From Carnegiea gigantea (taxonomy: Eukaryota; Streptophyta; Magnoliopsida; Caryophyllales; Cactaceae): DNA of 64,000 nt. Where the stretch lies: assembly GCA_029747015.1 (NCBI GenBank), contig JAKOGI010000053.1, positions 903,501 to 967,500 of the forward strand. Reading direction: 5' to 3'. The translations under genes and the position numbers were made by a program. The notes under the pieces were generated by a model. It was given only the letters and a program-made list of their open reading frames with translations. It was not told the DNA's origin and did no database searches. The first letter of the stretch is position 1, and each line of letters starts with the position of its first letter. Positions 36,350-48,558 of this stretch are shown here, piece after piece.

Positions 36350-38328
36350 ATGGCATCTCCCATTAGCTCTGAGAGCTCCTCGACCTCGACTCAGGGCAAC
36401 CAGACACAGAGCCCAGCCTTGCAAACAGCCACAGCCCTATTTGCGCCTACACAATTTCTAACGGCCCTCATGGAAGGTAAAACTAATGAACCTTCTCGAC
36501 CCATTGTCTATAAACCTTTTGGGTTTTTGAAAAGCATCAACCTTAGAACAGTGAATTTGAAATTGGAAGACATCCCTTACAAATTTGGGTGGGAATTGAT
36601 TTTGTTTGGAGAAACGGGGGCATGTAAACCCCAAGAACCTGTTGGGGCATCTGAAAGAGAAATTGGGCCTTTAGATGAAATCTTTCTGTTCGATCATGGA
36701 CTAGATGACATCAATTCATTCGGGCTGTTTCCAGAGCATGAAACAGGGGCCGAAACAGGGTCTGAGGTTTTTAGGGATGACCTAGGGGAGGATTTGTCAA
36801 AAGAAGAAGGGGGAAGTAGTGGTCAAATGGAGGAGTCTCCTGTGAAGCCTGACCAAGCCACACCTGTACCCCCAACCGGCGAGAAACATAAACGATACAA
36901 AATTGTGGCTAGGCGTACCAGAATGCCAAGAGCACGACCACCATCAAGGTCTAAAAGCGGCCAGACTGAAGAACCCTCAAAAAGTGAAATCCCTGTCAAA
37001 CCAAAACTACAAATCTCCTCTTCGGCCAAACCCACAACCAGGCTAACTCGAAAATCAGCCCGAATTGCTTTCCACTCCACACCTCGTCCAGTCAAACAGT
37101 CATCCCCTGTTGTTGAGGAAATTGATTCCTCCTCTGAGCCTTCATCAGATAGCGACACTGAGAACACCGCCTTCAAACAGGACACTCCCGTGTTCTCAGA
37201 GTCCTCAGAGGATAAGCCTCTGCCTGCACCAAAATCAACCTCCACTTTACCTTCCAAACCATCACCCCTCAAAACTCCCAAGAGAAAAGCCTCTCTCAAA
37301 CACGCCTCCACCCAAGACCCTCCTACTGAGCCTCAACCTAAAAGAGCCAAGAAGTCTACCCCGTCTGCAATCTCAGCCAAACTGACCCAACTGCTTCAGA
37401 GACGGGTAGTCAGGGGCAAAATTATCAAGGTAAATATTTTGAGGAATAGGGTCTGGGGGTGTTTCTGCACAAGCTGCGTGCACAGGGATGGTATGAGTTG
37501 TTTACAAACACCCAGCTGGGGTGTTCTGTACATGAGTTGGCAGAGTTCTATGCCAACTGCACTGTCACCGAAGGAGTGGTGACAAGTATTGTTAATGGGC
37601 AACAGCTTCGCTTTGATGCGAAGATATTAGGGGAAATTCTGGGGATTCCCTCCACGGGCTTTGATATATATGTGAGAGAAGACAAGACTATTCTAGGGAC
37701 AGCCAGGCTGCTGGAGCTCGCCCAAAAATTTAGCCAGCAATCAAGCCTCCAAACACCCAAGTCCGTGAAGAAAGGGGACATGACATCGCTCCATCAATTG
37801 ATATTCTGGTTTATTATCAAGAATGTCATTCCTCGGGGCTAGGGTCGCAATCTTATCGATGCCATGGATCAGTGTCTTATGGACCTGATGGACAAGGAAG
37901 AGCAAATCAACCTTCCTGCCATCATGGTTCGACATATTGCAAGAATTGCAAACACCTCCAGGGAACATGACCTGGGGTATGGTTTCTTCCTGACTAGTGT
38001 ATTTGAGCACTTTGGGGTGACTCTACAGAAGAAGGTGGGTGCTCAGTTCATCGATGAGATTGGGAGTAACACCCTTATGGGGTGTGGATACACTTTGGTT
38101 GAGGGGTCTGCCTCAGAACAGGGGACCAGAACACCCCGTCCTCCTGTTCCTGGCAGTTCCTCAGTCAAGCTTGAGGCTGCTTTGGAAGAAAACTCTCGAC
38201 TCAGTGCTGAGCTTACTGCGGTAAAGGCTGCCCTGGACGAGGAAAAGGCTCTCAATGCAAAACGCCATGAAGATATCCTCGCCCTTCTCTCTTCTCTCTC
38301 AGCAAAATTTTCCCCTCCTGCTCTCTGA
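36350..38328 (+). pseudogene. Sirevirus env-like ORF, one frameshift and stops
   Basis: Third ORF, 440 bp after pol, as in SIRE1-type elements. It starts MASPISSESSSTSTQ. The middle is Ser/Pro/Lys-rich and includes RRTRMPRARPP and basic KRAKKS patches. A frameshift near 37400 moves to another frame carrying HKLRAQGWYELFT and EFYANC, the most conserved part of the family, and then a TAG at 37840-37842. The C-terminus (about 38160-38310) is a likely coiled coil (LEAALEENSRLSAELTAVKA). No clear signal peptide or membrane segment is visible, so a true envelope role is unproven for this family. Confidence 0.8.
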
Positions 38329-38618
38329 TCACCCCCCATCTGTTGTTCTCATAGCCTGTTCTCACTTCTCTTGGTTATCCTCTCTTGCTAGTTTGTACTT
38401 TCTGTTGCACTCTTTTGATGAATGATAGGTTATCTTATTTTTGATTGGCTTTGCCTTGCTTGCTTTTGTTGCGAATTGCTTGTGTGTGACTAGGATGGCC
38501 AATCTCATTACCGTACCAACACACTTGAGTGTATCGCCTGTTGACTTTCCTCCATTACCCAAGTGGTGGTGATAGCAAACACCCTATGTTTGACTGTTCG
38601 CCCCTACTTTTTAATGAT

Positions 38619-38810
38619 GCCAAAAGGGGGAAGATAGGTTGACCAATATTGTTTTAGTTTTGCCATGGACGAGTTAAATTTCTTACACTTTTTTGATACT
38701 AACTGCTTCATGTGAATTGTCGGTCCTATAAATAATTGGCACTAATCACTTCAATTGTCCTTGAAAGTCAATATGGTCACTTGGTTTGTCATCATCAAAA
38801 AGGGAGAATT
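38619..38810 (+). other. Sirevirus purine tracts before the 3' LTR
   Basis: GCCAAAAGGGGGAAGA lies near 38620, and the final tract CATCAAAAAGGGAGAATT at about 38793-38810 abuts TGTTAGATG. Repeated purine tracts upstream of the 3' LTR are a known Sirevirus trait. Confidence 0.7.
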
Positions 38811-40226
38811 TGTTAGATGTATAAGGTTTTGATGATAACAAATTCAAGTGTTGTAGTTGTTGTTGTTGTTCCAAACAGGCTTTACCAACAGGGCCTTACT
38901 GCTGTTTTTCAATATATTAAAACTGCTTGACTAATGGTTTATCAAGAACAGGTACTCAAGTCAGCGATGTAAGAACAACCATGAGGAACAGGCTCTGTAA
39001 GGTGTTTGAAACATGTCCTGTGAAGTGTTTGAAGCATAGGATATAAGTGCAGCCGTGAGGAACAGGTTCTGTGAAGTGTTTGCAGCAGATTCGTCTCTCT
39101 ACAAGATGACTAGTGGTTACAACAAGATGTCTTGATTTAATTTGGTTTCATATTTTTAGACTCTTGTTAATATGCCAATCAGAAAGTCTTAACTTACCAC
39201 TTACTTGAAACGGTTTTGCTTTTTTGGAAAATATTTCGGATCACCCTTCGGAATAACTCTGGAAACAGGACGGTCAGGGTGTTTCCAGAATAAGCTGCGA
39301 AAAACTGTTTTGCACGATTTTTATCTTTTGGATTTTGAGCAGCTTCTTCAAGGATTTGCAAGAAAGATTTTTTATGGAGTATCTTACCCCTTATCCTAAA
39401 AACGGTTATTAAAATCTAAGGAGATTTGCAAAATCTTTTTGAATAAAAAGAATATCCAATTTTTGGCAAGTGGATAAGGTTGTTGAGAAAAACATGGGCT
39501 AGTTGCTGAGAATCACCGCCTTATGCACACGGTTTAGGAAGTGTTTCCAGCTCATGTTTCCTCATCCCTTGTGGCTAAAGAATTCTATATTCTTTAGGGA
39601 TTTTAGTTTCCAAAAATTTGAGGAATTGTTTTTCCAAGCACTATATAAAGTCGCTTCTTAGAACGATAGAAGCATCGGTTTTCAAAGAGAAAAATTTAGT
39701 GTTCATGAGCTTAAAAGTTTGAAAAGAAAACCGTGTCTAGTGAGTGAGTTATTTGAGCTTTCAAAGTTGGCATACTAGGATTTCATTGTACCCTATATTA
39801 GCTTAGTTGAGAAGTATTGTAATAGGGTGTTTTTCTTTATACTCTTCTTTCACAAAAGTGAGTAGAGTGTGTGTCCAAATCAAGGGGATTTTGGACGTGG
39901 GGCAACCTGTCTTAGGGAAGACGGTTACGTGTTTTACAAGTTGTAACAAGGTGTGTTACTATTGTAACGTGTTTAGCCCGTTTAGTGAAGTGTTTAAATC
40001 CTACACGAGGTAGGTCGTGGTTTTTAACCTCAGTTGGGCTAGAGGTGTTTTCCACGTAAAAATCCTGTGTCCATTATTTCTGCATTCAATTTTGTTGGAT
40101 TTTCGCTTCTGCTTATCTCAGGAACAACCTGTGCGAACAGGGTCTCAGACTGTTTGCCAGTAACTTGCGAAAATCGGACACCACAATCCACCCCCCTCTT
40201 GTGGTTGTGTACTCTCTAAATCAACA
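38811..40226 (+). repeat. Sirevirus 3' LTR (1416 bp)
   Basis: Starts TGTTAGATGTATAAGG and ends AATCAACA before the ATTAG duplication. It carries a single copy of the roughly 175-bp unit that is doubled in the 5' LTR. Confidence 0.92.
39642..39649 (+). promoter_or_regulatory. TATA box of Sirevirus 3' LTR
   Basis: TATATAAA in the same context as the 5' LTR copy. Confidence 0.6.
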
Positions 40227-40338
40227 ATTAGCCTAATTATCAAAGGGTTAATTTGTATAACAACGATGATAATAATAATAATAATAAAAGAATAAATATA
40301 GTAATAATGTAGTAATAATAATAATAGGGTAAGTTAGG

Positions 40339-40347
40339 TATATAAAA
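40339..40347 (+). promoter_or_regulatory. Putative TATA box of gypsy 3' LTR
   Basis: TATATAAAA, about 400 bases into the LTR once the Sirevirus is removed, a plausible U3 length. Confidence 0.45.
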
Positions 40348-40446
40348 AGAGTGCGTTAGTAATTAAAAATAAAAATGTTTTCTCCAAATTTACATCCAAA
40401 AAATGTAAAATTCAAAATTTATTAATTTTAGCCAGAACTATTATCT

Positions 40447-40449
<3 letters not shown>

Positions 40450-40504
<55 letters not shown>

Positions 40505-40519
40505 ATATAATATATATAG

Positions 40520-40565
<46 letters not shown>

Positions 40566-40566
40566 A
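40450..40566. repeat. (TA)n/(TG)n microsatellite
   Basis: Simple repeat inside the gypsy 3' LTR. Confidence 0.95.
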
Positions 40567-43500
40567 TATAAAATGAATGAAAAAAATAACGATACTAAAC
40601 ATAGAAGGGGTTGGATAAAGATGAGATAATTCTAGAAAATGTTTTAGGTGGCAACAAACAAGAGGATGGAAAGAAAAAAAATGAGAAAGAAAAAGAGAGT
40701 TAATTAAAATTCAAAGTATAAATCAACTAAACTAAATAAACAAAACAAAAAAAAAAAATAGAAACAAACACAAAACCCCAACCCTGCCCAGAACCCATTC
40801 CCCCCTATCTCATTGCTCTGTTTCACCCCCCTCTACTCATTTCGTCACCGTTCACCGACCGTTTGCCGCCCACAAGCACCGCCATCGGTCCCCCGCCACC
40901 CGTGCCGCCCTCTTTCTCCATCCCCTTGGGTGCCTTTGGATTGTTTGAGTTGGTTGAAAGGTGAAACCCTAACTCTTAATTATTTCAATTTTGATATTTT
41001 GAATCTGAATTTTTATAGTAAATGATGTAATTAGCCTTGATGAATGTCAATTTATTATTTTCTTGAATGTTGGTCGTGAAATTAAATGATGAAGTGAGAT
41101 TAGGAATGCACATGGTAGTGAGGAAGGGTGATGTTTGGTGCTAAAATTGGGTTTGATGATGTTGAGATGATTTTAGTGCCTACTAGAATGAAATCAAAAT
41201 ATGAAAAAAAAAAAAAAACCATGTTGGATGGATGAGTTGTGATTGTGAGATTAAAGGATTAGGACTTAGGGTTTGAATAATGTTTAAGTTTATTTTGTTG
41301 AGTTATTAATGGTTAAATGAGCTAGTGGATGATTAAATAAGGATGTATGTATAAAAATATATAAGACTGAATGTGTGTGTTAATTTATGATCATAACTTT
41401 GTAATTTGGGATGTGGTTGAGTATAAGAAATACAAGCTTGATCACGGTTGATTTGGTGGTTCTAAGTGAATTATAATGAATATTTGAATGAAATTAGTGA
41501 GGACTGATGTTAAAATTTTGCATATATTGGGGGGGGGTGTGTGTGTGTTTCTTGTGACTTGGTGATTTAGGGTGAGATGTTAGATGAAGTTTGAGTTTAA
41601 TTAGGTTACTTTAATAGTATTTAAGCAAATCTTTGGGGATAATCGAACGGAAATGAAGAGACATAAACATATGTATTATATTGTTGCATAAGTTCATGGC
41701 AAAATTTATTTTCCGTGTGAGGATGGTAGAGAGGAGAATGGAAGGAGATATAGTGGTTCAAATGTTTGAAAATCATGAACTAAATATGGGGCTTAGTGAG
41801 ATTCTAGGATTTGGTTATTAAAGGAAAGGGAAAGGAATAAGTAGTTTTGTGGATTTGGAGCTGCTAACGTAATGTTCCTTTGTAATTTTATTTTGCTAAT
41901 GAATAATGTTATGATTGGAACTCGACTTGAACATGCGACCAAGTTTGTGAAATCACCTTAAAACGTATCATAGACCAAAGTTTAATGGCTAACGATGATT
42001 TGTTAAAGAGAAAAGCAATAATCGTGATAATATCGTTAATAACAATTATTACCAATAATAATCACAATTATTATAATAATAATAATAATAATGATGATGA
42101 TGATAATGATGATGATATTATTATTAACAATGATAATGATCGATAACGTTGTTAATAACAAACTCAAGATAAGTCACACCGTTACATCATTATAGCACGT
42201 ATTAAAGCATCATTAGCCTTGTAAAGGAGGGGAACAAAAACAAAATAAAATGGAACCCAATTGAGTTCATAATAATTGTTACACTAATAATAAAAAGTGA
42301 CATCAAGGGAATTTAAATCATGCATTTAGCCAAGAAATTTAATAGAAACCAAGATTGCCAGAACCGAACCGGGCAGTGAACCGGTCATGACACTGGGTCG
42401 ATGGTCCGTCGGTTAGATCGGTTTGATCGGATTGGACCGGATTTTGGAAATTTAGAGTTTTCCCATATATAATTGGAAATCATTCCCTGTACAATCATTT
42501 TCTTTGTTTACTTTCAAACCTTTATTCATATACATAAGCTGAAAATGAAAATGAATTTTAAAAATTAACACATTACGCAACATCCATGTTGGCATCTTCC
42601 AACTTCCATCGCATCCAAGAATCGTCTAAAGTTCCCATAATCCACATACGACATACCGAAAGGTGAAAACAAACCTACAAACTTGGATGTCATAATAAAA
42701 GGCATACAATGTCCATAATGAAAGTCCACAACACAAATTGGCATACAGTGTCCACAACACAACACAAAGAACAACTTTATGGTTCATAGTGAAAGTATGA
42801 AACAAATTGTCTTCAATCTTCATCGCTAGAGTCGGATTTATCTCCATCTTCATTTTGGGTTGAGGTTCCAACATCACCAAATGAAGAGAAATGTAACCCT
42901 TGTTGATGCATTACTACATCTTCTTCGTCTTCATTTTCTCCATCAAGATCAACTAGCCAAAAAAACAAAAAGGAATGACGAATATTATGATTTCGACATA
43001 CCAACTCTAAGAGCATTGTGATTTCTTTTACACATATATATAAGACATACCAACTCTAGGTTGTTGAACATTGTGATTTCTTTGTTCCTCATTGTGGAGC
43101 ATACCCTCCAACTCAGTATAATCAAGCTCTCCTTCAGGTTCATCCTCAACCACCCAAAAATCAACTTTCTCCATGCACTCAATATCAATGGGATCATATG
43201 GCCTTTTTTTGTTACAAAGCCTATCACCAAAAATGTACAGATGAATATAATTCAAACAAGAAAAATATGATCTTATAATGTTACTAATTAAGAAAGTAAC
43301 TCACCTATTCTTTAAATGGAGATTATAATGAACACATACAAGATCATTCAACTTCTCATGCTCCAAACAGTTCCTCCTTTTTGTATGAATACGCTCAAAA
43401 ACACCCCAATTTCTCTCACATCCCGAAGAAGATGATGTTTAGCTAAGGAGTTTGATAGCCAACTTCTTCAAATGAGGACAATCATGTCTAAACAATTGCC

Positions 43501-44037
43501 ACCATTCATTTACATGATAAACATTACATAAGTTAGAATTAATCACAATTTTTTTAAAAAATTATAACTAACAACTCAATTAGATTTAGAAGCATACCTG
43601 GGCGAGTAGTCTTGCAAGAAGTTAGAACTAGTTCCCTTCCAAATCCTTTGTCACGTTCTCGAAACACCGTGGTTTCCTCGAGAAGCTTAGTCTTACTTCC
43701 TCTAGTGATCTTAGATTCAATAAGTTCAAGCAGGCCAGTCATGACCTCAGGCTTTTGGCAGAAGCTAGCTTGATCATATTAAAATGCCGCATTCCACTAA
43801 TAAGCAGCAGCGTGAATGCTCTTACACAATTGCCTACCCGATTGTTCTTTCACAATGTTAATGTAAGGCTCGTACAACCTACTCTTATTCTTAAACATCT
43901 CCTTGCTTGCCTTTCTTGCTTTATACATCCCCTCATAAACACATCCCAATGATGGTTTCTTATTAGAATCAACAATACGAAGCAATCGCATAAGAGGGCT
44001 AACAATTTTCACAATCACCAAGCAATCATTCCATAAC

Positions 44038-46382
44038 TGTAAAGCTTGTCGAGGGCTATAAATTTAACCACTACTTTGGTTATTAAAACACTTTTTATAG
44101 CATAGGAAAGTAGGGATCGATCCACGAGGAAAGATAGTTTTAGAAGGCTAGCTTAATCCTAAATAATTTTACTAATCCAATTTATTAAGTCTAATCTTAA
44201 TAATTCTAAGATAATTATAATCTAATAAATAAAAGTCTAGCAAAAATACCCAATGATGCTCCTAAATATTTTGGATTATATTCTGGAAAGAAAACAGTAA
44301 AAAGCTTTCCTAAATAATTTACTAAAATTAAATCAGAAAAATAACTGAAATTCTAATTAAAATCCAAAACAGAAAATAATAAACAGAAAATAAATATTAA
44401 AAATTTCAAACAGTAGCCTAAAATACTATAATTCAGGTCTGTGAGTTTATAACCTATAAATTGTATCCACTTTATTTTATAAAAATCAAAACAGAAAATT
44501 ATCACAGAATATCAATGCAGAATATTGAATTTAAAATTAAAAATAAAATAATTTGTGAAAATAAAATTACGAAACTAATCAAGAAAATTACTATAATGCT
44601 AAAACACAATTTTCTGGACTCAACAATATCTAAAAGTCGTAATTTAATATTAAAAGTCGAAATTTCAGAATTAAACACCTAAAAATCTGCACTTATTATT
44701 TCCACAAAATAATTCTGAAAAATTACCAAATAAATTCCAAAAATCACGAATTTAATTATGGGCATATTATGACACTCTATAAACCCTAGGAACTTATAAA
44801 AATCAAAAAAAGAACAAAAATAACTATTTTTAGTCGTATTTCCAACAAACGCTAATGAAAGACTAAAACTAAATATAATTCAATCTAAAAATTATAACTA
44901 CCCTAAAAATTAAAATCTAAGTTATCTAAAATTACCTAGACACTCCTAAAAGACTATACTTTTGGGGGGGTCGATTGAATTTATATTGAAACTAATAAAT
45001 ATAGAACAAAATTTATCAAACTAATCAAATTGACTCTAAAAAAAATAAATAATGATCAAAAGTTGTCAAATTTATGAAGAATACTTAGTATAATCTCAAT
45101 CCACCATGCAAATTAATATTTATCATCAACACATAAGTTAATTTCATTCATGAGTTAAACTGTAGAAGAAATCCACCAGCGGTTCTTCCCCGTTTCTCCT
45201 TAGATTCTAGTTTACTTAGGTCCAGCCCTAATATAAACCCTACTAATTTGATAATTTTTACACCAGCGCAAAAATTTAACCAAATTAGAGCATTAAGAAT
45301 TAGAAAAACATCATTTAACACTTTGTAACCAATTTACCAGCAAATCGATTTAACAAAGATCTAAAGCGATTACCTAATTAAAAGAGAAGGGTTTGAGCCA
45401 TCCATGATTAATTAGGGTGATACCTAGGCTTAAAAGACTATAACTTTTACGTATTATAATCTTCTAAACTATCAATCGAAATTATATTTAATCAACTAGC
45501 ATGCATTCTAATCGATTCAACACAATTTTCATAAACGATAAACGCTAATCGCCAAAGAATCACGAATATAAATCAACTAGGCATTAAAGCACAAAACTTG
45601 TTTCAAAATAATTAATTTAGCATGGCTTCAAGAAGATTATACTAAGCATAAAAAAAATTACTCACTCATATTAAAAGTAAAATTACACAATTCATCCAAA
45701 TAATTCATCTTTAATAATACTCTAGTCAAAGAAATACAATAAAATAAGGTAAAAATAAATCAAAGAAATAAAATTGTATTACTTAGAGATGGTGGTGATG
45801 GACGATGATGATGACGATAAGCGATGAAAGTGCGTGAGTTATCTGGCAGCCGTGGGTTTATGGTGAGGAGGATTAAGATGTTGATGATGAAGATTAGGCG
45901 TGATGATGGGATGATGAGGAGATGGTTGATGAGAGGATGGTGATTAAATAAAGAGGTGGTGTGGGGGTTTAGGCGTGAGGTGAGAGATGATTAGGGTAGA
46001 TGATAGTATAGGATGGGATGGTTTAATGTGTGTTAGGCATGGGTTTATATATGTGAGGAGGTGATTATTATATGGAAAGTGAGGGGGTTAGGTTTAGTAA
46101 ATTAGGGTTTCCTTCCTCTTTTCCTTAGATTTCTTCTTCCTCAAGACTTCTAGCTCTTCACCCAATTCTTGTAACCCTAGCCCAATATAATAATTATGAA
46201 AATAATATTTTCCATAAATTATTTATTGGACCGTCTTTTCAGCAAATTGTGTAAAATTGGAGTTTCAACGTCTTGTCTACGCCCATCCTGAAAAATATAT
46301 AAAATAAGATAAATTAGATGCATTAATGTGTAAAATATAATCAAAATAACTAATAAAACGATGCATAATTTTTAGCTTAACA
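44038..46382 (-). mobile_element. Solo LTR (2345 bp) inside the hAT transposase gene (level 4)
   Basis: The plus strand starts TGTAAAGCTTGTC and ends TTTTTAGCTTAACA; the first and last nine bases are inverted matches at eight positions. Perfect 5-bp duplication ATAAC (44033-44037 and 46383-46387). Removing it with one ATAAC restores the transposase frame at LDSK|LWNDC. There is no coding capacity and no second LTR, so a solo LTR is the simplest reading. A minus-strand TATA box lies at 46045-46052, about 330 bases from the LTR start, giving orientation. The family is not assigned. Confidence 0.8.
46045..46052 (-). promoter_or_regulatory. TATA box of the solo LTR
   Basis: The minus strand reads ATATATAA in the context CTCACATATATAAACCC. 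Confidence 0.5.
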
Positions 46383-48558
46383 ATAACTTACTATCCAAAA
46401 TAATTTCTTTCATTTCCTTTGCCTTTGTTAGCCTAGAAGGTCTCCAAGCACTAAAATCAGCACTAGTTACCAAAGCTTGCAAGTCTAGCTTGTGATCATG
46501 TATACTTTTCAATGCAATAAAAGTGGTAGCAAACCTAGTATCTCCAGGGCATATAATTTCACTCCAACCTTGTCTCCTCCTTAGCCAAGCTACTGCCCAC
46601 TTGTGATTATAAACAAATTTGGTCACTTTAGATCCACGCTTGGCTAAACATATAACATGAGGCAATTTGCTAATGTCCTGCAACATTAAGTTCAAACAAT
46701 GTGCGGCACATGGAAACTAACAAATATTACCATACGTCTTATGCAATAATCTACCCGCAGCTTTGTAATTGGCACCGTTGTTAGTCACCAAATGTACAAC
46801 ATTTTTATGACCAACCATGTCTACAACTTTCGTAAATAAATTGCAAAGAGTTTGAGCATCAATAACAAAATCAGAAGCACCAACAGATTTGATGAAAGAA
46901 ATCCCTTTAGGGCAGTGGACAAGGAAATTAATCAAAGACCTACACCTCTCATCAGACCATCCATCACCCATTATTGTGCATCCAATATCGATCCACACAC
47001 TTCGATATGATTCAATAAGCAACCTAACTTCATTTTTAACTTCTCCTAACAACTTCACCCTTAAAGCTTCATAATTAGGACCCTTGTATCCAAACCCGAT
47101 GGAGGCTATAGCATCTATCATTTGTTGATAATATATAGAATTTGCACAATTGAAGGGTATACAACAATCATTAAAAAAACCAAGCTACAGCCATATCAAC
47201 TTGTCTCCATTTTTTTGGGCTTTGTAACTTGGCCTTGATCGAAGGTTGGGCACCATGACTTGTCCCCAAATGAAAGTAAGATTCAATCCCACTAGTAGCT
47301 TTCCTTTTGCTTGAAGACTTGGCATTTTGATAAGAGCCACATTCTTCATTAGTTGAAATCCCTCCACTAGCATGTTGACCATCATTTTCATGTGCATTTG
47401 ACCTAAATGGATTTTCTTCCTCACTATTGATTTGCCGCTCTAGCTTTTGTTGAGCAAGTTCATTCAAACTTTGTTGCATCCGAAAGCGAACATCATGAGG
47501 AGCTGATTTACATAGGCCTACATCCCCTTTTTGTCCAGCAAAGTGTTTTTTCATCCTATGTATACCTCCACCCTTTATGACTTTGTCACAAAAATTGCAA
47601 ATCAATAGCCTCTTCCCATTATTGGATTTTGCCTCAGTTACATGAACCCGAGCTAGATCAGTTTTTTGCCAAAATGATTGTGCATTAACAGTAGAGGAAT
47701 CAGGGGTCGGAGTAGATGAAGGTGGAGAGCTATCCCCCAATACTAGTTTCTGCAAATTTCACATGTACAAAAACAGAACACTTATTTAAGCAACTGGAGG
47801 CTGAAGCAACAGAAAGTTCAAGCACTCAAGAAAATGAATAGGTGGATCACGGCTGAATGGGTGATGAAAAGCTGAAGTTCAAACACCCAACTTAAACAGA
47901 AACAAAAAGAAAAATGAACATGAAATTAATCAAATTTTGAACAACAAAAATCAAAGAGAGGATGAGGGTACTGATAGAGAGTTGACGGCGAGCTCAAAAC
48001 TGAATAGGCGAGAGTCGAGACTGCGACCTACAAGTCACGACAGCAATAGCCAGCCCCAGCAACTCAGCAAGCACTGGCAGCAGTCAGCAGATCAACATTC
48101 GACAGAGATGAGGAGAGTTTGAGCCTTTGAGAGAGATCGAGATTGAGAGACAAGCCCAGTGAGGTTGAGCCTAGGAGACAGGGAGAGTCACAGAAGAGTA
48201 GAAGATGAAGAACGAAGAGAGAGAATTTAGAATTCAGCACTGGCAGTGGCTCAAGAGTAGGGTTTCTGTCTTAATTTCTTACCTGGACCCGGTTGCTTGC
48301 CAAAATAACCTGAAAAAAGTAGCGTGGCCCAACAAAAAGCCCAACTACACTGAAATACCGATTGAACCACGGTTTACCCGGTTCAACCGATTCAGCAGAT
48401 TCTCACGAGTCATCGCGGTTTTAGCCGGTTCAAAGGTCTGAACGAGTTGAAGCACTGACCAGACCAGAGAGGGAGCCGGTTCGCGGTCGGACCGGTCCAA
48501 CCAGCCGGTCCGGTCCGACCAGCCGGTCCGGTCCGATTCCTGTAACCTTGATAAAAAC

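Larger units (their letters stand above)
29199..40226 (+). mobile_element. Sirevirus-type Ty1/copia retrotransposon with env-like ORF (level 3)
   Basis: An 11,028-bp element inserted in the gypsy 3' LTR with a perfect ATTAG duplication (29194-29198 and 40227-40231). LTRs of 1590 and 1416 bp start TGTTAGA and end AATCAACA. A tRNA-iMet primer site, gag, pol with integrase before RT (copia order), a third env-like ORF and two purine-rich tracts before the 3' LTR follow. These together define the Sirevirus/Maximus lineage. The LTRs are close in sequence, so this is one of the younger insertions, but the genes carry stops. Confidence 0.92.
40232..42349 (+). repeat. Gypsy 3' LTR, second segment
   Basis: Continues the gypsy LTR after the Sirevirus insertion and ends at the hAT left duplication ATAGAAAC (42342-42349). 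It holds a TATA-like box, a TA/TG microsatellite and a pyrimidine-rich leader-like stretch near 40780-40930. The 71-codon ORF near 40813 is not recognisable as a protein. Confidence 0.75.
42813..47755 (-). pseudogene. hAT transposase (BED zinc finger, DUF659, hAT dimerisation), multi-exon, broken
   Basis: Minus-strand pieces: 47755-47171 (BED finger, CNFCDKVIKGGGIHRMKKHF near 47600), then 47170-46388 (DUF659; TIMGDGWSD, LVTNNGANYK), interrupted by the solo LTR, then 44037-43598 (LWNDCLVIVK, PLMRLLRIVD), about 43515-43305 (dimerisation part, SSSSGCERNWGVFERI), 43220-43051 and 42952-42813 (acidic tail ending SDSSDED). Canonical GT-AG introns are visible at 43304-43221 and 43050-42953. Lesions: an extra T in a T run near 47172 shifts frame, a TAG replaces Trp at about 46718, a catalytic Asp in VTDNGANY is Asn, and stops lie in the C-terminal part. 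No ATG opens the first piece; a splice acceptor (TTTGCAG) precedes it, so an upstream exon is likely. Confidence 0.85.
42350..48550 (-). mobile_element. hAT transposon (level 3), 6.2 kb, itself interrupted
   Basis: Imperfect terminal inverted repeats: CAAGATTGCCAGAACCGAAC at the left, and CAAGGTTACAGGAATCGGAC as the reverse complement of the right end. The 8-bp target duplication is ATAGAAAC (42342-42349) / ATAAAAAC (48551-48558), 7 of 8. Both ends are rich in CCGG-containing motifs (ACCGG, CCGGTCCGG), typical of subterminal transposase-binding repeats. A minus-strand transposase pseudogene with BED finger, DUF659 and the hAT C-terminal region lies inside. Without the solo LTR the element would be about 3.85 kb. 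Confidence 0.88.
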
